DNA of 64,000 nt from Flavobacteriaceae bacterium MAR_2009_75. GTDB lineage: Bacteria > Bacteroidota > Bacteroidia > Flavobacteriales > Flavobacteriaceae. Where the stretch lies: contig PHTZ01000001.1 in the NCBI GenBank assembly GCA_002813285.1, positions 1,735,501-1,799,500 on the forward strand, read 5' to 3'. Position numbers and translations under genes: made by a program. Below the pieces are notes generated by a model. That model searched no databases. It saw only the letters and a list, made by a program, of their open reading frames with translations, and was not told the DNA's origin. This document shows, in pieces, positions 19,701 to 27,068 of the stretch (the first letter of the stretch is position 1; each line of letters opens with the position of its first letter).

Positions 19701-20594
19701 GAACAATGGGATAGAGCCTTACAAGTTGATCCTGAATTTGTTTTTGTCACAGGATGGAACGAGTGGTCGGCGGGTAGACAACAAATGGGAAAGAATATAA
19801 GCAAGGATCTACAGAAGTGGAGTTTTTATCCGGGTGCGCATTTAGGTAAAGTGGGGGAAAAGCTGAAGGAAGGCGATGTATACTTTATCGATCAATACAA
19901 TCAGGAATATAGCAGGGATATAGAACCCATGAAAGGTGGACATACCGATAATTACTACTATCAATTGATGGCAAATGTCAGGAGGTATAAAGGGATGCCC
20001 AAACCTATAACACCAAAAGAAAAAAGAAGCATTTATATAGCTGAAGATTTTAATCAATGGAATGAAGTGGAAATAACTTTTTACGATTACATAGGTGATA
20101 CCGCACACAGGAATAGTCAAAAACAGGGTGCTGCCGGACCCTATATCAATACTAAAGGAAGGAACGATATTGTCGAAACAAAAGTGGCAAGGGACGAAAG
20201 CCAAGTTTATTTCTATGCAAAGACCCTAAATCCCATTACCAAACCAGAAAATCAAAACTGGATGTTGTTATTCATTGATGCTGACCGTAACAAGGCCACC
20301 GGTTGGGAAGGGTATGATCTTTTGATAAATCAAGAGTTGATGACAGATGGAAAAACCACCATCAAAAAGTTCCATCCAAGAAAGGGATGGAAAAATAGTG
20401 GCGAAACGCCATATTCAATTCAAGAAAACCAACTGATGTTTTCAATACCAAGAGCCCATTTCCCCAAGGATAACCATTTAAATTTTGAATTCCACTGGAT
20501 AGACAATCCACCAAAACTGGAAATCATTTACGATTTTTTTACTGCTGGCGACAATGCACCAAACAGAAGGGCGAACTATATCTATTCAGAATGA
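16734..20594 (+). CDS. multidomain glycoside hydrolase: DUF5722 barrel + GH99/71-like barrel + C-terminal beta-sandwich
   Basis: The ATG at 16734 starts a clear signal peptide (cut near SGFSQSQ). The TTG at 16722 is less likely. 1,287 residues. After an N-terminal beta-sandwich, residues about 285-700 match the DUF5722 family: a TIM barrel with clan GH-A-like residues, a likely acid/base Glu in HNEVD (near 449) and a likely nucleophile in LSENG (near 590). Residues about 710-1080 form a second barrel similar to GH99/GH71-type enzymes, with IDVIIMDVTNN and the VTGWNEWSAG motif near 1006. Residues about 1100-1287 resemble a CBM9/DOMON-like sugar-binding sandwich. Two catalytic-looking barrels in one chain are unusual. 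It is a strong candidate for backbone or side-chain cleavage of the target polymer, but the bond is unknown. The fused barrels could also be one catalytic and one binding module. Confidence 0.8.
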   Translation: MKYTFLIAFFVTLSGFSQSQELDLSVNIQNTHDLKLKIEDGVMEIETTGLDPYLFLKPLKGKLNITNDQLAFEYFCPTGVDFIELHFYPEHEGLKPKIVRDVGSTEGWVEFKIDLSAELKEWGKKGDYLRMDFGAAPALNIQIRDLVIRPQTAREKELEAKKEIRKKQEALLEKNLISYLDKEYQNSILNVLVTNDKVQIKGKSANAGNLFLAEIGPYEHATELDNFEFMMPVESEKEEFKVSVDRTIQRHGFDQDRVLSKWMIVQKKGEDYLPVSHAHYADSIVPKYTYSFVKPSTKKGLGGYSANREAPISDLDDLGITSATVNIWVTHFFRSGPSPENMPFKYMGKTYYVDKKQVETYDKTLLTTAERGIEVSAILLVDKASKAKDPEIGRILQHPDCDPAGIYSMPNLTTPEGVQYYAAVLDFLADRYSRPDKKYGRIHHYIIHNEVDAGWVWTNAGEKTPLVFLDLYHKSMRISHNIARKYNPNSKVFISLTHYWNWTSNPKFYHSKELLEQLLQFSKKEGDFEWAIAHHPYPESLREPKTWLDKKVSFDFDTQLITFKNTEVLDAWVKQPEVLFKGKTKRLVYLSENGTNSPTYSDQDLKEQAAGMAYAMKKIKYLDGIDGFQYHNWQDNRKEGGLRIGLRRFPDDKEDPSGIKPVWKVYQAFGTEQEDEVYDQYKPIIGIDSWDEIRYMGKIEKKKLKSSSNVSNPNWTATDALGRKLPDYKEVGAPKENRYVGMFYFMTHNNTDARGPFNVTEILKKNPKNPQWGNGSHYWGEPEIGYYLNHEAWAIRKHAYQLMDAGIDVIIMDVTNNKTYPETYLKICEVFASMRKEGEQTPYIAFLGSEISVNMLWNEFYSKELYQDLWFFWKGKPLLLYGQHEIPGRNKVNDIAFSEEIRSFFNLKQSWAWTSLPWYDQKGKDEWPWVDHFPQAIAWHNDPQEKEMVSVAVAQHPLSNIGRSFHHFHQPEINMFDVTPDTDKGFFFQEQWDRALQVDPEFVFVTGWNEWSAGRQQMGKNISKDLQKWSFYPGAHLGKVGEKLKEGDVYFIDQYNQEYSRDIEPMKGGHTDNYYYQLMANVRRYKGMPKPITPKEKRSIYIAEDFNQWNEVEITFYDYIGDTAHRNSQKQGAAGPYINTKGRNDIVETKVARDESQVYFYAKTLNPITKPENQNWMLLFIDADRNKATGWEGYDLLINQELMTDGKTTIKKFHPRKGWKNSGETPYSIQENQLMFSIPRAHFPKDNHLNFEFHWIDNPPKLEIIYDFFTAGDNAPNRRANYIYSE

Positions 20595-22283
20595 GACAAG
20601 GTTTTTAAGTAAAAAAACAGTTTCTGGCATTAGTGTAGGTGTTGTAATTCTAATGGGATGCAATTCGAAATTTGAGCAAGAAATAGCGATGTCCAATAAA
20701 CGCCCAAATATCGTATTTATCCTTGCCGATGACTACGGCATTATGGACTCCCAAGCCTATGGCCAAAAATTTACCGGCGTTAAACCATCTAAAATGTTTT
20801 ATGAGACAACCCATATTGATTTCTTGATTTATGAAGGCACCGCCTTCTCCCAAGCTTACGCTAATCAATTGTGCTCCCCTACCCGGTCAATTATCATGAC
20901 AGGTAAATATGCCGGAAGGCTGGGTTTTACTACCGCAATGCCATCGCGGGAAACATATTACACACAAAATCCAACCACTCCAGAAGGCTATTTTGCCCAT
21001 GATATATTATTGCATAGAGACAATATTTTAATTGAACAGGCTTTGACCAATGGGACTTCAAATTCTGCTGTACCTACAGACCTTAAGCATCATGCCGGCA
21101 GGGATGAACTTTCTTTGGCGGAGGTGCTCCGGGATTACCTTTCTGTGTTTATTGGAAAATGTCATATTGGTGGTTTTAGAGCCAAAAGGCTACCAACCTA
21201 AAGACCAAGGTTTCGAGCCTCTGGCCTGGTTTGATGCCGGTGGTTCGGTATATTACAATTGGAAGGAGCAGTGGAACAATAAAGTCAAGAAGTGGTTTCC
21301 AAAAATGCCGCAGGCTAAATCGGAAAACGATAATTCTGGAGTGGAGACAAATGAGGAATATCTTACAGATGACTTAACTGCACAAGCCCTTAATTTTATA
21401 GAGAAAAGAGCCACCATAAAATACGAACCCTTTTAATTATATTTTTCCCACTTCGCAGTTCATTCCCCCTTCCAAGGAAAAGAAAATGAAGTGGAATATT
21501 TTGATGGCAAGGCTTCGAAAGGATGGAACGGCCACAAAGGCACAGTTTACGCATCAATAATTAAAAGCATAAACCGCTCAGTTGGGCAGATTATGGAAAA
21601 CTCAATCAAACAGGATTGGAAGAAAATACTTTGATTGTTATTATGTGAACAATGGAGGCATAGACGCTAAAGTGACCCCAAGGGAGATGGCACGGACAAT
21701 ACCCATTTCTAGGAGGAAAAGCCTGTTTAACAGGAGGTGAAATCAGGGTGCCCTTGCTATTTTTGCTGGAAAGGAAAATCCAAGGCCGGGCAATAGGTTG
21801 ATGTTCCTGTAGATTGTGCGGACATCTAACCTACCCTCTTGGATGCTGCAAATTATGACACCAATACCCTTATCGAAAAAAAATTGCTTAGACGGTCAAA
21901 GTGTTTTGCCGCTTTTATCCGATGTGAGGAATATTGACAAAAGCCACTCCAAAACAACCCATTGCTGGCATTATCCATTCAATGTCATTTGCAACAATCC
22001 TCTTGAGCCATATTCCCTTACCCCCCATCCTGCCGTTGAAAGGGAAGTTATAAATTAATCTTTGATTCGAACGGAAGACTTTGTCTCTATAGCATACAGA
22101 AAGATTCCTATGAAAAAAAACTTAGCTTCCCAAATGCCTGAATTGAAGGATAAATTATTTAAAAACTAAATGGGTTGGCTTAAAAAAAAATGTTGAAAAA
22201 AATATTGGCCTACTTTCAATGAGAATTATAAGGCTGATAAAGAAGTTAGAAATAAACCATTTAATGATATGTTGTCCGAATAA
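20554..22283 (+). pseudogene. sulfatase pseudogene (formylglycine family)
   Basis: The first frame (20554-21201) has a lipobox-like GVVILMGC, the NIVFILADDYG metal site and the intact sulfatase signature CSPTR followed by SIIMTGKYAGR. It is lost near 21165, after GKCHIGG. A second frame continues with YQPKDQGFEPLAWFDAGGS and stops at 21434. Further fragments of sulfatase character continue to about 22283 (FSHFAVHSPF, the PTLLDAANYDT-like segment near 21830 and a C-terminal LKDKLFK...FNDMLSE). At least five lesions are present. Its start overlaps the end of the preceding hydrolase gene, so it was once part of that operon. Intact sulfatases at 25256 and 27065 may have replaced it. Confidence 0.8.
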
Positions 22284-22297
22284 TAGTAGGAAAAAAA

Positions 22298-23062
22298 TTA
22301 AATATAAGAATTGGTAATCTTAAAACCACATCGATTGTAGTTCTTATTTTTCTACTGATTGGATTGATTGCATGTAAAAATAATAATCCAACAAATACCA
22401 AATCTGTAGAGTCATCATCTAAAAATGATGGGTTCATTTCCATTTTTGATGGTGAAACCTTAAATGATTGGAAAGGTAACCCCAATTACTGGAGTTTGGA
22501 AAATGGCAACCTCACTGGCATACTAACACCAGAAACACTGCTAAGTAAAAATACGTTCATTATTTGGCAGGGTGGCGAACCCTGTAAATTTGAACTAAAA
22601 TTGGAATACCGCATCAGTGAGGACGGTAATAGTGGAATAAATTATCGGAGTGAGTCCATATATACAATTAGATACATTAAAAGGATACCAAGTCGATATC
22701 GATGGAAAAAACAACTATACCCGGGAAAATTTTTAAGAGAGAAAACAAGAACACTTTAGCGTATAAAAGTGAAAAGTTAATATGAATCGACCAAGCAATT
22801 CCGAAAAAAAAGTTCTTTTGCAGCCAATATTCAAAAAAACTCTTGGAAAAATAGGGAAGTTTCCAAATCGTTGGGCAGTAAGTCATTACAGACGTACGTA
22901 AAAAAAGATAGTTGCAATCTAGTTCTTTTAATAGTCAATTGCGATTTAATGAGCAATGTAACTGAACATAATACGACAAACAGCAACATGTCCGGTAAGA
23001 AAGAAGTTAAGATATATGTTGGGCCACCTATGAAGGTTGAGCTTAGGGACATCCGATTAAAG
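22298..23062 (+). pseudogene. DUF1080 (3-keto-glycoside hydrolase-like) pseudogene
   Basis: A lipoprotein-like start without ATG (LLIGLIAC) leads into DGFISIFDGETLNDWKG, the standard opening of DUF1080, and continues to GNSGINYRSE. The frame then shifts near 22655 and again between 22760 and 22870, and the last frame ends with the family's closing motif, GPPMKVELRDIRLK. No start codon lies in the right place and several stops interrupt the middle. Two intact DUF1080 genes exist at 54443 and 57844. It directly follows the sulfatase pseudogene, so one decaying operon segment spans 20.6-23.1 kb. Confidence 0.8.
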
Positions 23063-23097
23063 TCTACTTGGATTAAATTTATAGCTAGCTACAAAAT

Positions 23098-23123
23098 AGA
23101 GGGTAATTTTAAAATTACCCTCT
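23098..23123. terminator. 26-bp perfect palindrome after the DUF1080 remnant
   Basis: AGAGGGTAATTTT (23098-23110) is followed immediately by its exact complement (23111-23123). It can form a cruciform or RNA hairpin with a tight loop. There is no T-run after it, so a role as terminator of the decayed operon is plausible but not proven. Confidence 0.45.
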
Positions 23124-23200
23124 GACTCATCACTAACTATATCAATAAAGCTAACTAAACTCTATCCTATCCAAGATTACCATAATTTCAGATCTTATCT

Positions 23201-23216
23201 ATCCTGCGGTTACCTG
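23201..23216 (-). promoter_or_regulatory. PUL box 3 (minus orientation)
   Basis: Read on the minus strand: CAGGTA-ACCG-CAGGAT. It lies 39 bp from box 4 and faces away from it. No intact minus-strand gene follows, so the pair may serve one plus-strand promoter at 23298. Confidence 0.55.
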
Positions 23217-23239
23217 CTCTCGAAAACATTTTTTTTGAG

Positions 23240-23255
23240 CAGTATGGAACAGGAC
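23240..23255 (+). promoter_or_regulatory. PUL box 4, upstream of the GH-A hydrolase
   Basis: CAGTAT-GGAA-CAGGAC, directly followed by another CAGTAT-like half (23255-23260), 42 bp before the start codon of the hydrolase at 23298. Confidence 0.6.
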
Positions 23256-23297
23256 AGTATATTCAAACATAATTTGTTTCTTTAGATAATTAAAATA

Positions 23298-24392
23298 ATG
23301 AAGATGGCCATGAAGTTTATTCCAGAAACCTTACTGTTGATTTCCTCCTTATTTTTAGGAATTTCCCATGCCCAACCATATAATAAAACCACAGTTCACA
23401 TAAAAGGTAATCAATTTTATATCAATGGAGAATTAACATACAAAGACCGGTATTGGGAAGGCAATAAAATTGAGGGGCTTCTGATGAACTCTAGAATGGT
23501 TCAAGGGATATTTGATGACCTAAATCCTGAAACAGTCAAAAACTTTGGATATCCCGATACACAAAAATGGGATGCAGACCGCAACACCGATGAGTTTGTT
23601 TCCGCAATGGAGGATTGGAAAAAGCATGGCCTTTTGGCCTTTTCTTTAAATCTCCAAGGTGGCAGTCCTTTGGGGTATGGGAACCACGGATGGATTAATT
23701 CAAGTTTTGACGAAAAAGGAAATCTTCGTCCTGCTTACATCAAAAGGTTAACACAAATTTTAGACCGGGCCAATGAGTTGGGCATGGTTGTAATACTGGG
23801 GTACTTTTATTTTGGGCAAGATCAATATTTGGAAGATGAAAAAGCAATATTGAATGCCACGGATAACATCACCCGCTGGATTCTCGAAAAGGGCTATCAG
23901 AATATTCTCATTGAAATAAACAATGAATGCAATGGCCCCTATGACCATGAGGTCCTTACCTGTTCAAGAGTTCACGAACTAGTTCAAAGAGCAAAGAAAT
24001 TAGGAGGTGAAAATCTGTTGGTCGGAACAAGTTACGGAGGTGGTGTAATTCCCCGACAAAATGTATTGCAACTTTCAGATTTTGTTCTCATTCATGGAAA
24101 TGGTGTTGATGAACCTTCGGGGATTACCAAAATGGTGAGAAAAACTAAAAACGTAACCGGGTATAGTGGTCAGCCTATCTTGTTTAATGAAGATGACCAT
24201 TTCAATTTTGATGCGGATGATTACAACTTTAAATCAGCCATTGAATCCTATACATCATGGGGTTATTTTGACTATAGAATGAGCGGTGAAGGGTTTGAGG
24301 ACGGTTTTCAGAGTATTCCCGTTGACTGGGGCATCAATTCTTTTAGAAAGAGAGCTTTTTTTAAAAAACTAAAAGAGATTACAGGTTTTTAG
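23298..24392 (+). CDS. secreted GH-A clan glycoside hydrolase, cellulase-like
   Basis: 364 residues with a signal peptide ending at SHAQP. An alternative start (MKFIPE, 23310) gives nearly the same protein. The fold is a GH5-like TIM barrel. YINGELTYKDRYWEG forms the first strand, and the acid/base pair Asn-Glu sits in IEINNECN (Glu near 209). The likely nucleophile is in ILFNEDDHF (near 298), and a Trp-containing segment (SWGYFDYRMSGEG) lines the site. It does not match a specific characterised GH family from sequence alone. It carries its own PUL box and stands alone as a plus-strand unit, convergent with the GlcG-like gene. It probably acts in the periplasm or on the surface on oligosaccharides of the locus substrate. 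Confidence 0.75.
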   Translation: MKMAMKFIPETLLLISSLFLGISHAQPYNKTTVHIKGNQFYINGELTYKDRYWEGNKIEGLLMNSRMVQGIFDDLNPETVKNFGYPDTQKWDADRNTDEFVSAMEDWKKHGLLAFSLNLQGGSPLGYGNHGWINSSFDEKGNLRPAYIKRLTQILDRANELGMVVILGYFYFGQDQYLEDEKAILNATDNITRWILEKGYQNILIEINNECNGPYDHEVLTCSRVHELVQRAKKLGGENLLVGTSYGGGVIPRQNVLQLSDFVLIHGNGVDEPSGITKMVRKTKNVTGYSGQPILFNEDDHFNFDADDYNFKSAIESYTSWGYFDYRMSGEGFEDGFQSIPVDWGINSFRKRAFFKKLKEITGF

Positions 24393-24506
24393 GACCTACT
24401 TTACAACAGTCTCCCAAAACATCGAACCGTTAGTCCTCGGTCGGTATAAAAATCATCTTGATATTCTTCGAATTTTTATGTGCTACAAGATAGTGTAATA
24501 ATTGCA

Positions 24507-25028
24507 TCAGTAGTACTTAGAAAGAAAGTCAACTCCTGCTGCTGAAATTTCAGCATCGATTTCTGCTGGGGCACCAGAGAAACTTGCAATCAAATAACCA
24601 CATTTTACTTTCTTAATTACTCCACCTTTGTAGCCTAACTCGCCAATTAAAGGTTGCCTGATACCAGTGCCGGAATTCTCAAGGGTTAATGCCATTTCTG
24701 CAGACTTTGCACATGCTACCGCCAAAAAATTGTGTGTTTCCGTACTTAATGTCCCCACCACCCGCATTCTTGAATTCCAAGATTCGGTTTTTTCTCCGGG
24801 AACAAAAGATACTACAGCAACTCCTTCCTCCGAATATCTTTGTGCTATTGCTTCCATTGTTGCCAAACATTCCCCGACATAGGTGTTAAAAATCTCTTCT
24901 CCTTTGTTTTTGCCTTCTTGTTCAAAGGTCGAATCTGTGTACAACGCTTTTTTATGTTTGCTAAAAGAATAAAAACCTGCAGTAGCTATAGTTACAATAA
25001 AGACGATCAAAAAGTTTCTTTTATTCAT
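24507..25028 (-). CDS. membrane-anchored GlcG/HbpS-like protein
   Basis: With the ATG at 25026-25028 the protein has 173 residues: an N-terminal hydrophobic anchor (NFLIVFIVTIATAGFYSF) followed by a single alpha/beta domain. A longer start at 25061 is possible. The segments AVACAKSAEMAL and SGAPAEIDAEISAAGVDFL resemble the GlcG/HbpS fold, whose members bind haem or small cofactors or are of unknown role in glycolate and sugar operons. The similarity is moderate. It is divergent from the sulfatase at 25256, and each side has its own PUL box, so it is probably co-induced with the locus. No catalytic role can be assigned. Confidence 0.55.
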   Translation of the reverse strand: MNKRNFLIVFIVTIATAGFYSFSKHKKALYTDSTFEQEGKNKGEEIFNTYVGECLATMEAIAQRYSEEGVAVVSFVPGEKTESWNSRMRVVGTLSTETHNFLAVACAKSAEMALTLENSGTGIRQPLIGELGYKGGVIKKVKCGYLIASFSGAPAEIDAEISAAGVDFLSKYY

Positions 25029-25094
25029 TTCAAAAGTTGTTTTTATGTATTTTAAATCCAATTAATAATGGTAACAATATCTACTCGAAAAAGC

Positions 25095-25110
25095 GTCCTG
25101 TACCATGCTG
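25095..25110 (-). promoter_or_regulatory. PUL box 5, upstream of the GlcG/HbpS-like gene
   Basis: Read on the minus strand: CAGCAT-GGTA-CAGGAC, 66 bp before the preferred start at 25028. It is the divergent partner of box 6. Confidence 0.7.
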
Positions 25111-25153
25111 CTGAATACCATTTGTGCTTCCTATTTGGAATAGTAGTTTATTG

Positions 25154-25169
25154 CAGTATGGTACAGGAT
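25154..25169 (+). promoter_or_regulatory. PUL box 6, upstream of the sulfatase at 25256
   Basis: CAGTAT-GGTA-CAGGAT, an exact consensus match, 86 bp before the sulfatase ATG. Boxes 5 and 6 differ at only two positions and are inverted with respect to each other, 59 bp apart. Confidence 0.75.
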
Positions 25170-25255
25170 GCAAGACTCGGAATGTTTTCTTTATTTTAAG
25201 ATTATTAAGAATAGCCAAAATAAGTGATCGAAGTATGAGTCCATAAAAATCTGAA

Positions 25256-26719
25256 ATGAGAAAGAAAATATTTATCACACCAGTTATCGCCATTTTGTTT
25301 TTGCTAGGGGCATGCAATTCACATAAGAAGACTGAAAAGTCAAATGAGCCTAAAAAACCAAATGTCTTGCTTATTGCCGTGGATGATCTCAACGATTGGA
25401 TTGGAGTTTTGGGAGGGCATCCTCAAGCTATAACACCTAATATGGATCGACTGGCAAGTCGTGGCGTTCTTTTTACTAATGCCCAGTGTCAGGCACCTGT
25501 TTGCAATCCATCACGTGCAAGTATTATGACCTCTTTATACCCAAGTACTTCAGGTATATATTTTTTAAATCCTGATATTGCCGATTCTCCAGTGGCTAAA
25601 GAGAATATCGTGATGCCAAAACGATTTCAAATGGAAGGCTACAATGTCTTTGGGGCGGGAAAACTACTTCATAATGGAGAAGGAATCAATGAAACCCACA
25701 TTCCAAATTATGCAGGGCAATTTGGAGGATTTGGCCCAATGCCCAAAGAAAAAATAAGGACATTTCCCGGACATCCGCTCTGGGATTGGGGCGTTTATCC
25801 GGAAAGCGATGACCAAATGCCTGATTATAAAATTGCGGGTTGGGCCGAGGAACAACTGACTGCGAAACGCAATCAACCGTTCTGGATGGGCGTTGGTTAT
25901 TACCGCCCACACGTGCCGCAATTTGTCCCACAAAAATGGTTTGATATGTACCCCTTGGAATCACTTGAGCTTCCAAAAACCATATCGGGAGATTTGAAGG
26001 ATATATCATCCTATGGTTCAGATATTACTCGGTTAGAGCATGTATCCCCCACCCACGAATGGGTTTTGAACAATGATGAATGGAAGCCTCTAGTGCAATC
26101 TTATCTGGCTTGCGTAAGCTTTGTGGATGAACAGGTAGGGCGCGTTCTCACTGCGTTGGATGAAGGGGCTTATGGAGAAAATACGTATGTAGTTCTGTTC
26201 AGCGACCATGGGTTCCATGTCGGTGAAAAAGAACGTCACGCCAAACGTAGCCTTTGGGAAGACGGCACACGGGTTCCCTTGATCATCATGGGGCCAGGCA
26301 TTCCCGAAGGGAAAGTATGCAAGAAACCCGTTCAGTTATTGGATATTTATCCCACATTACTGGAGTTGTGCAGCCTTGAACCAGATTCAAGCCATGAAGG
26401 AAATTCACTGATTCCCTTACTACAAAATACTGAAATTGATTGGCCGCATTACTCAAGAACCAGTTTTGGTCCCGGCAATTACGCCATGGTATCGGAAAAC
26501 TATCGCTTTATTCAATATAATGATGGTTCCGAAGAATTTTATGACCACACCAAAGATGCCGAAGAGTGGCATAATGAAATCAACAATCAAGTCTACAGCG
26601 AAATAATTGAAATGCATAGGGCAGAAATCCCCAAAGTGCGCCATAAAATCCTTGGAAAGGAGTCAACTGGCCACCTATCCTATATGGCTTCCGAAAAGAA
26701 CAAAAAGACTAGAAAATAG
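25256..26719 (+). CDS. sulfatase, S1 family (iduronate-2-sulfatase-like)
   Basis: 487 residues. It is a lipoprotein by its lipobox (LFLLGAC). NVLLIAVDDLNDW holds the calcium-binding Asp pair, and the formylglycine signature CNPSR begins at Cys83, followed by ASIMTSLYPS. LFSDHGFHVGEKERHAKRSLWEDGTRVPLI contains the remaining metal and sulfate-binding residues (split motif: SDHGFH, KRSLWEDG). The pattern resembles iduronate-2-sulfatase-type S1 enzymes, which in algal PULs remove sulfate from uronic acid or rhamnose residues. It needs oxidation of Cys83 by a maturase not present in the window. It is first in a two-gene operon with the EthD gene (25-bp gap) and is preceded by PUL box 6. Confidence 0.9.
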   Translation: MRKKIFITPVIAILFLLGACNSHKKTEKSNEPKKPNVLLIAVDDLNDWIGVLGGHPQAITPNMDRLASRGVLFTNAQCQAPVCNPSRASIMTSLYPSTSGIYFLNPDIADSPVAKENIVMPKRFQMEGYNVFGAGKLLHNGEGINETHIPNYAGQFGGFGPMPKEKIRTFPGHPLWDWGVYPESDDQMPDYKIAGWAEEQLTAKRNQPFWMGVGYYRPHVPQFVPQKWFDMYPLESLELPKTISGDLKDISSYGSDITRLEHVSPTHEWVLNNDEWKPLVQSYLACVSFVDEQVGRVLTALDEGAYGENTYVVLFSDHGFHVGEKERHAKRSLWEDGTRVPLIIMGPGIPEGKVCKKPVQLLDIYPTLLELCSLEPDSSHEGNSLIPLLQNTEIDWPHYSRTSFGPGNYAMVSENYRFIQYNDGSEEFYDHTKDAEEWHNEINNQVYSEIIEMHRAEIPKVRHKILGKESTGHLSYMASEKNKKTRK

Positions 26720-26744
26720 TACAACACCCATTAGAATTTGATTT

Positions 26745-27068
26745 ATGAAAAAAGGAATGATCAAACTGAGTGCCCTATACCCAAAAAAAGTAGGCAGCTA
26801 TTTTAATATGGAATACTATTGCAATACCCATACGCCCATGGTGGTAAGGTTATTGGGAGACGCTATGAAACACTCTGCCGTGGAAAAAGGGGTAAGTGCT
26901 TTTGAAAGAGACTCAGAGAGTCCTTTTATGGCCATGGGACACCTATATTTTGACTCCGTGGATGAGATGCACAAGGCATTTGAACCCTATTTAGACGAAA
27001 TTATGGGCGATATACAGAATTACACCAACGTACAACCTTATTTTCAAATAAGTGAAGTTATGATCTAA
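26745..27068 (+). CDS. EthD-domain protein
   Basis: 107 residues with no signal peptide. MIKLSALYPKKVG opens a ferredoxin-like fold, and the NMEYYCNTHTPMV segment matches the conserved His region of EthD proteins (the usual motif is FxxYYxxxHxP). The rest (FMAMGHLYFDSVDEMHKAF) fits the family's dimer interface strand and helix. EthD-like proteins are often dimeric, and their functions are mostly unproven. Some take part in oxidative breakdown of small molecules. Here it is translated after the sulfatase and overlaps the convergent sulfatase gene at 27065 by 4 bp. Its role in the locus is unclear. Confidence 0.8.
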   Translation: MKKGMIKLSALYPKKVGSYFNMEYYCNTHTPMVVRLLGDAMKHSAVEKGVSAFERDSESPFMAMGHLYFDSVDEMHKAFEPYLDEIMGDIQNYTNVQPYFQISEVMI

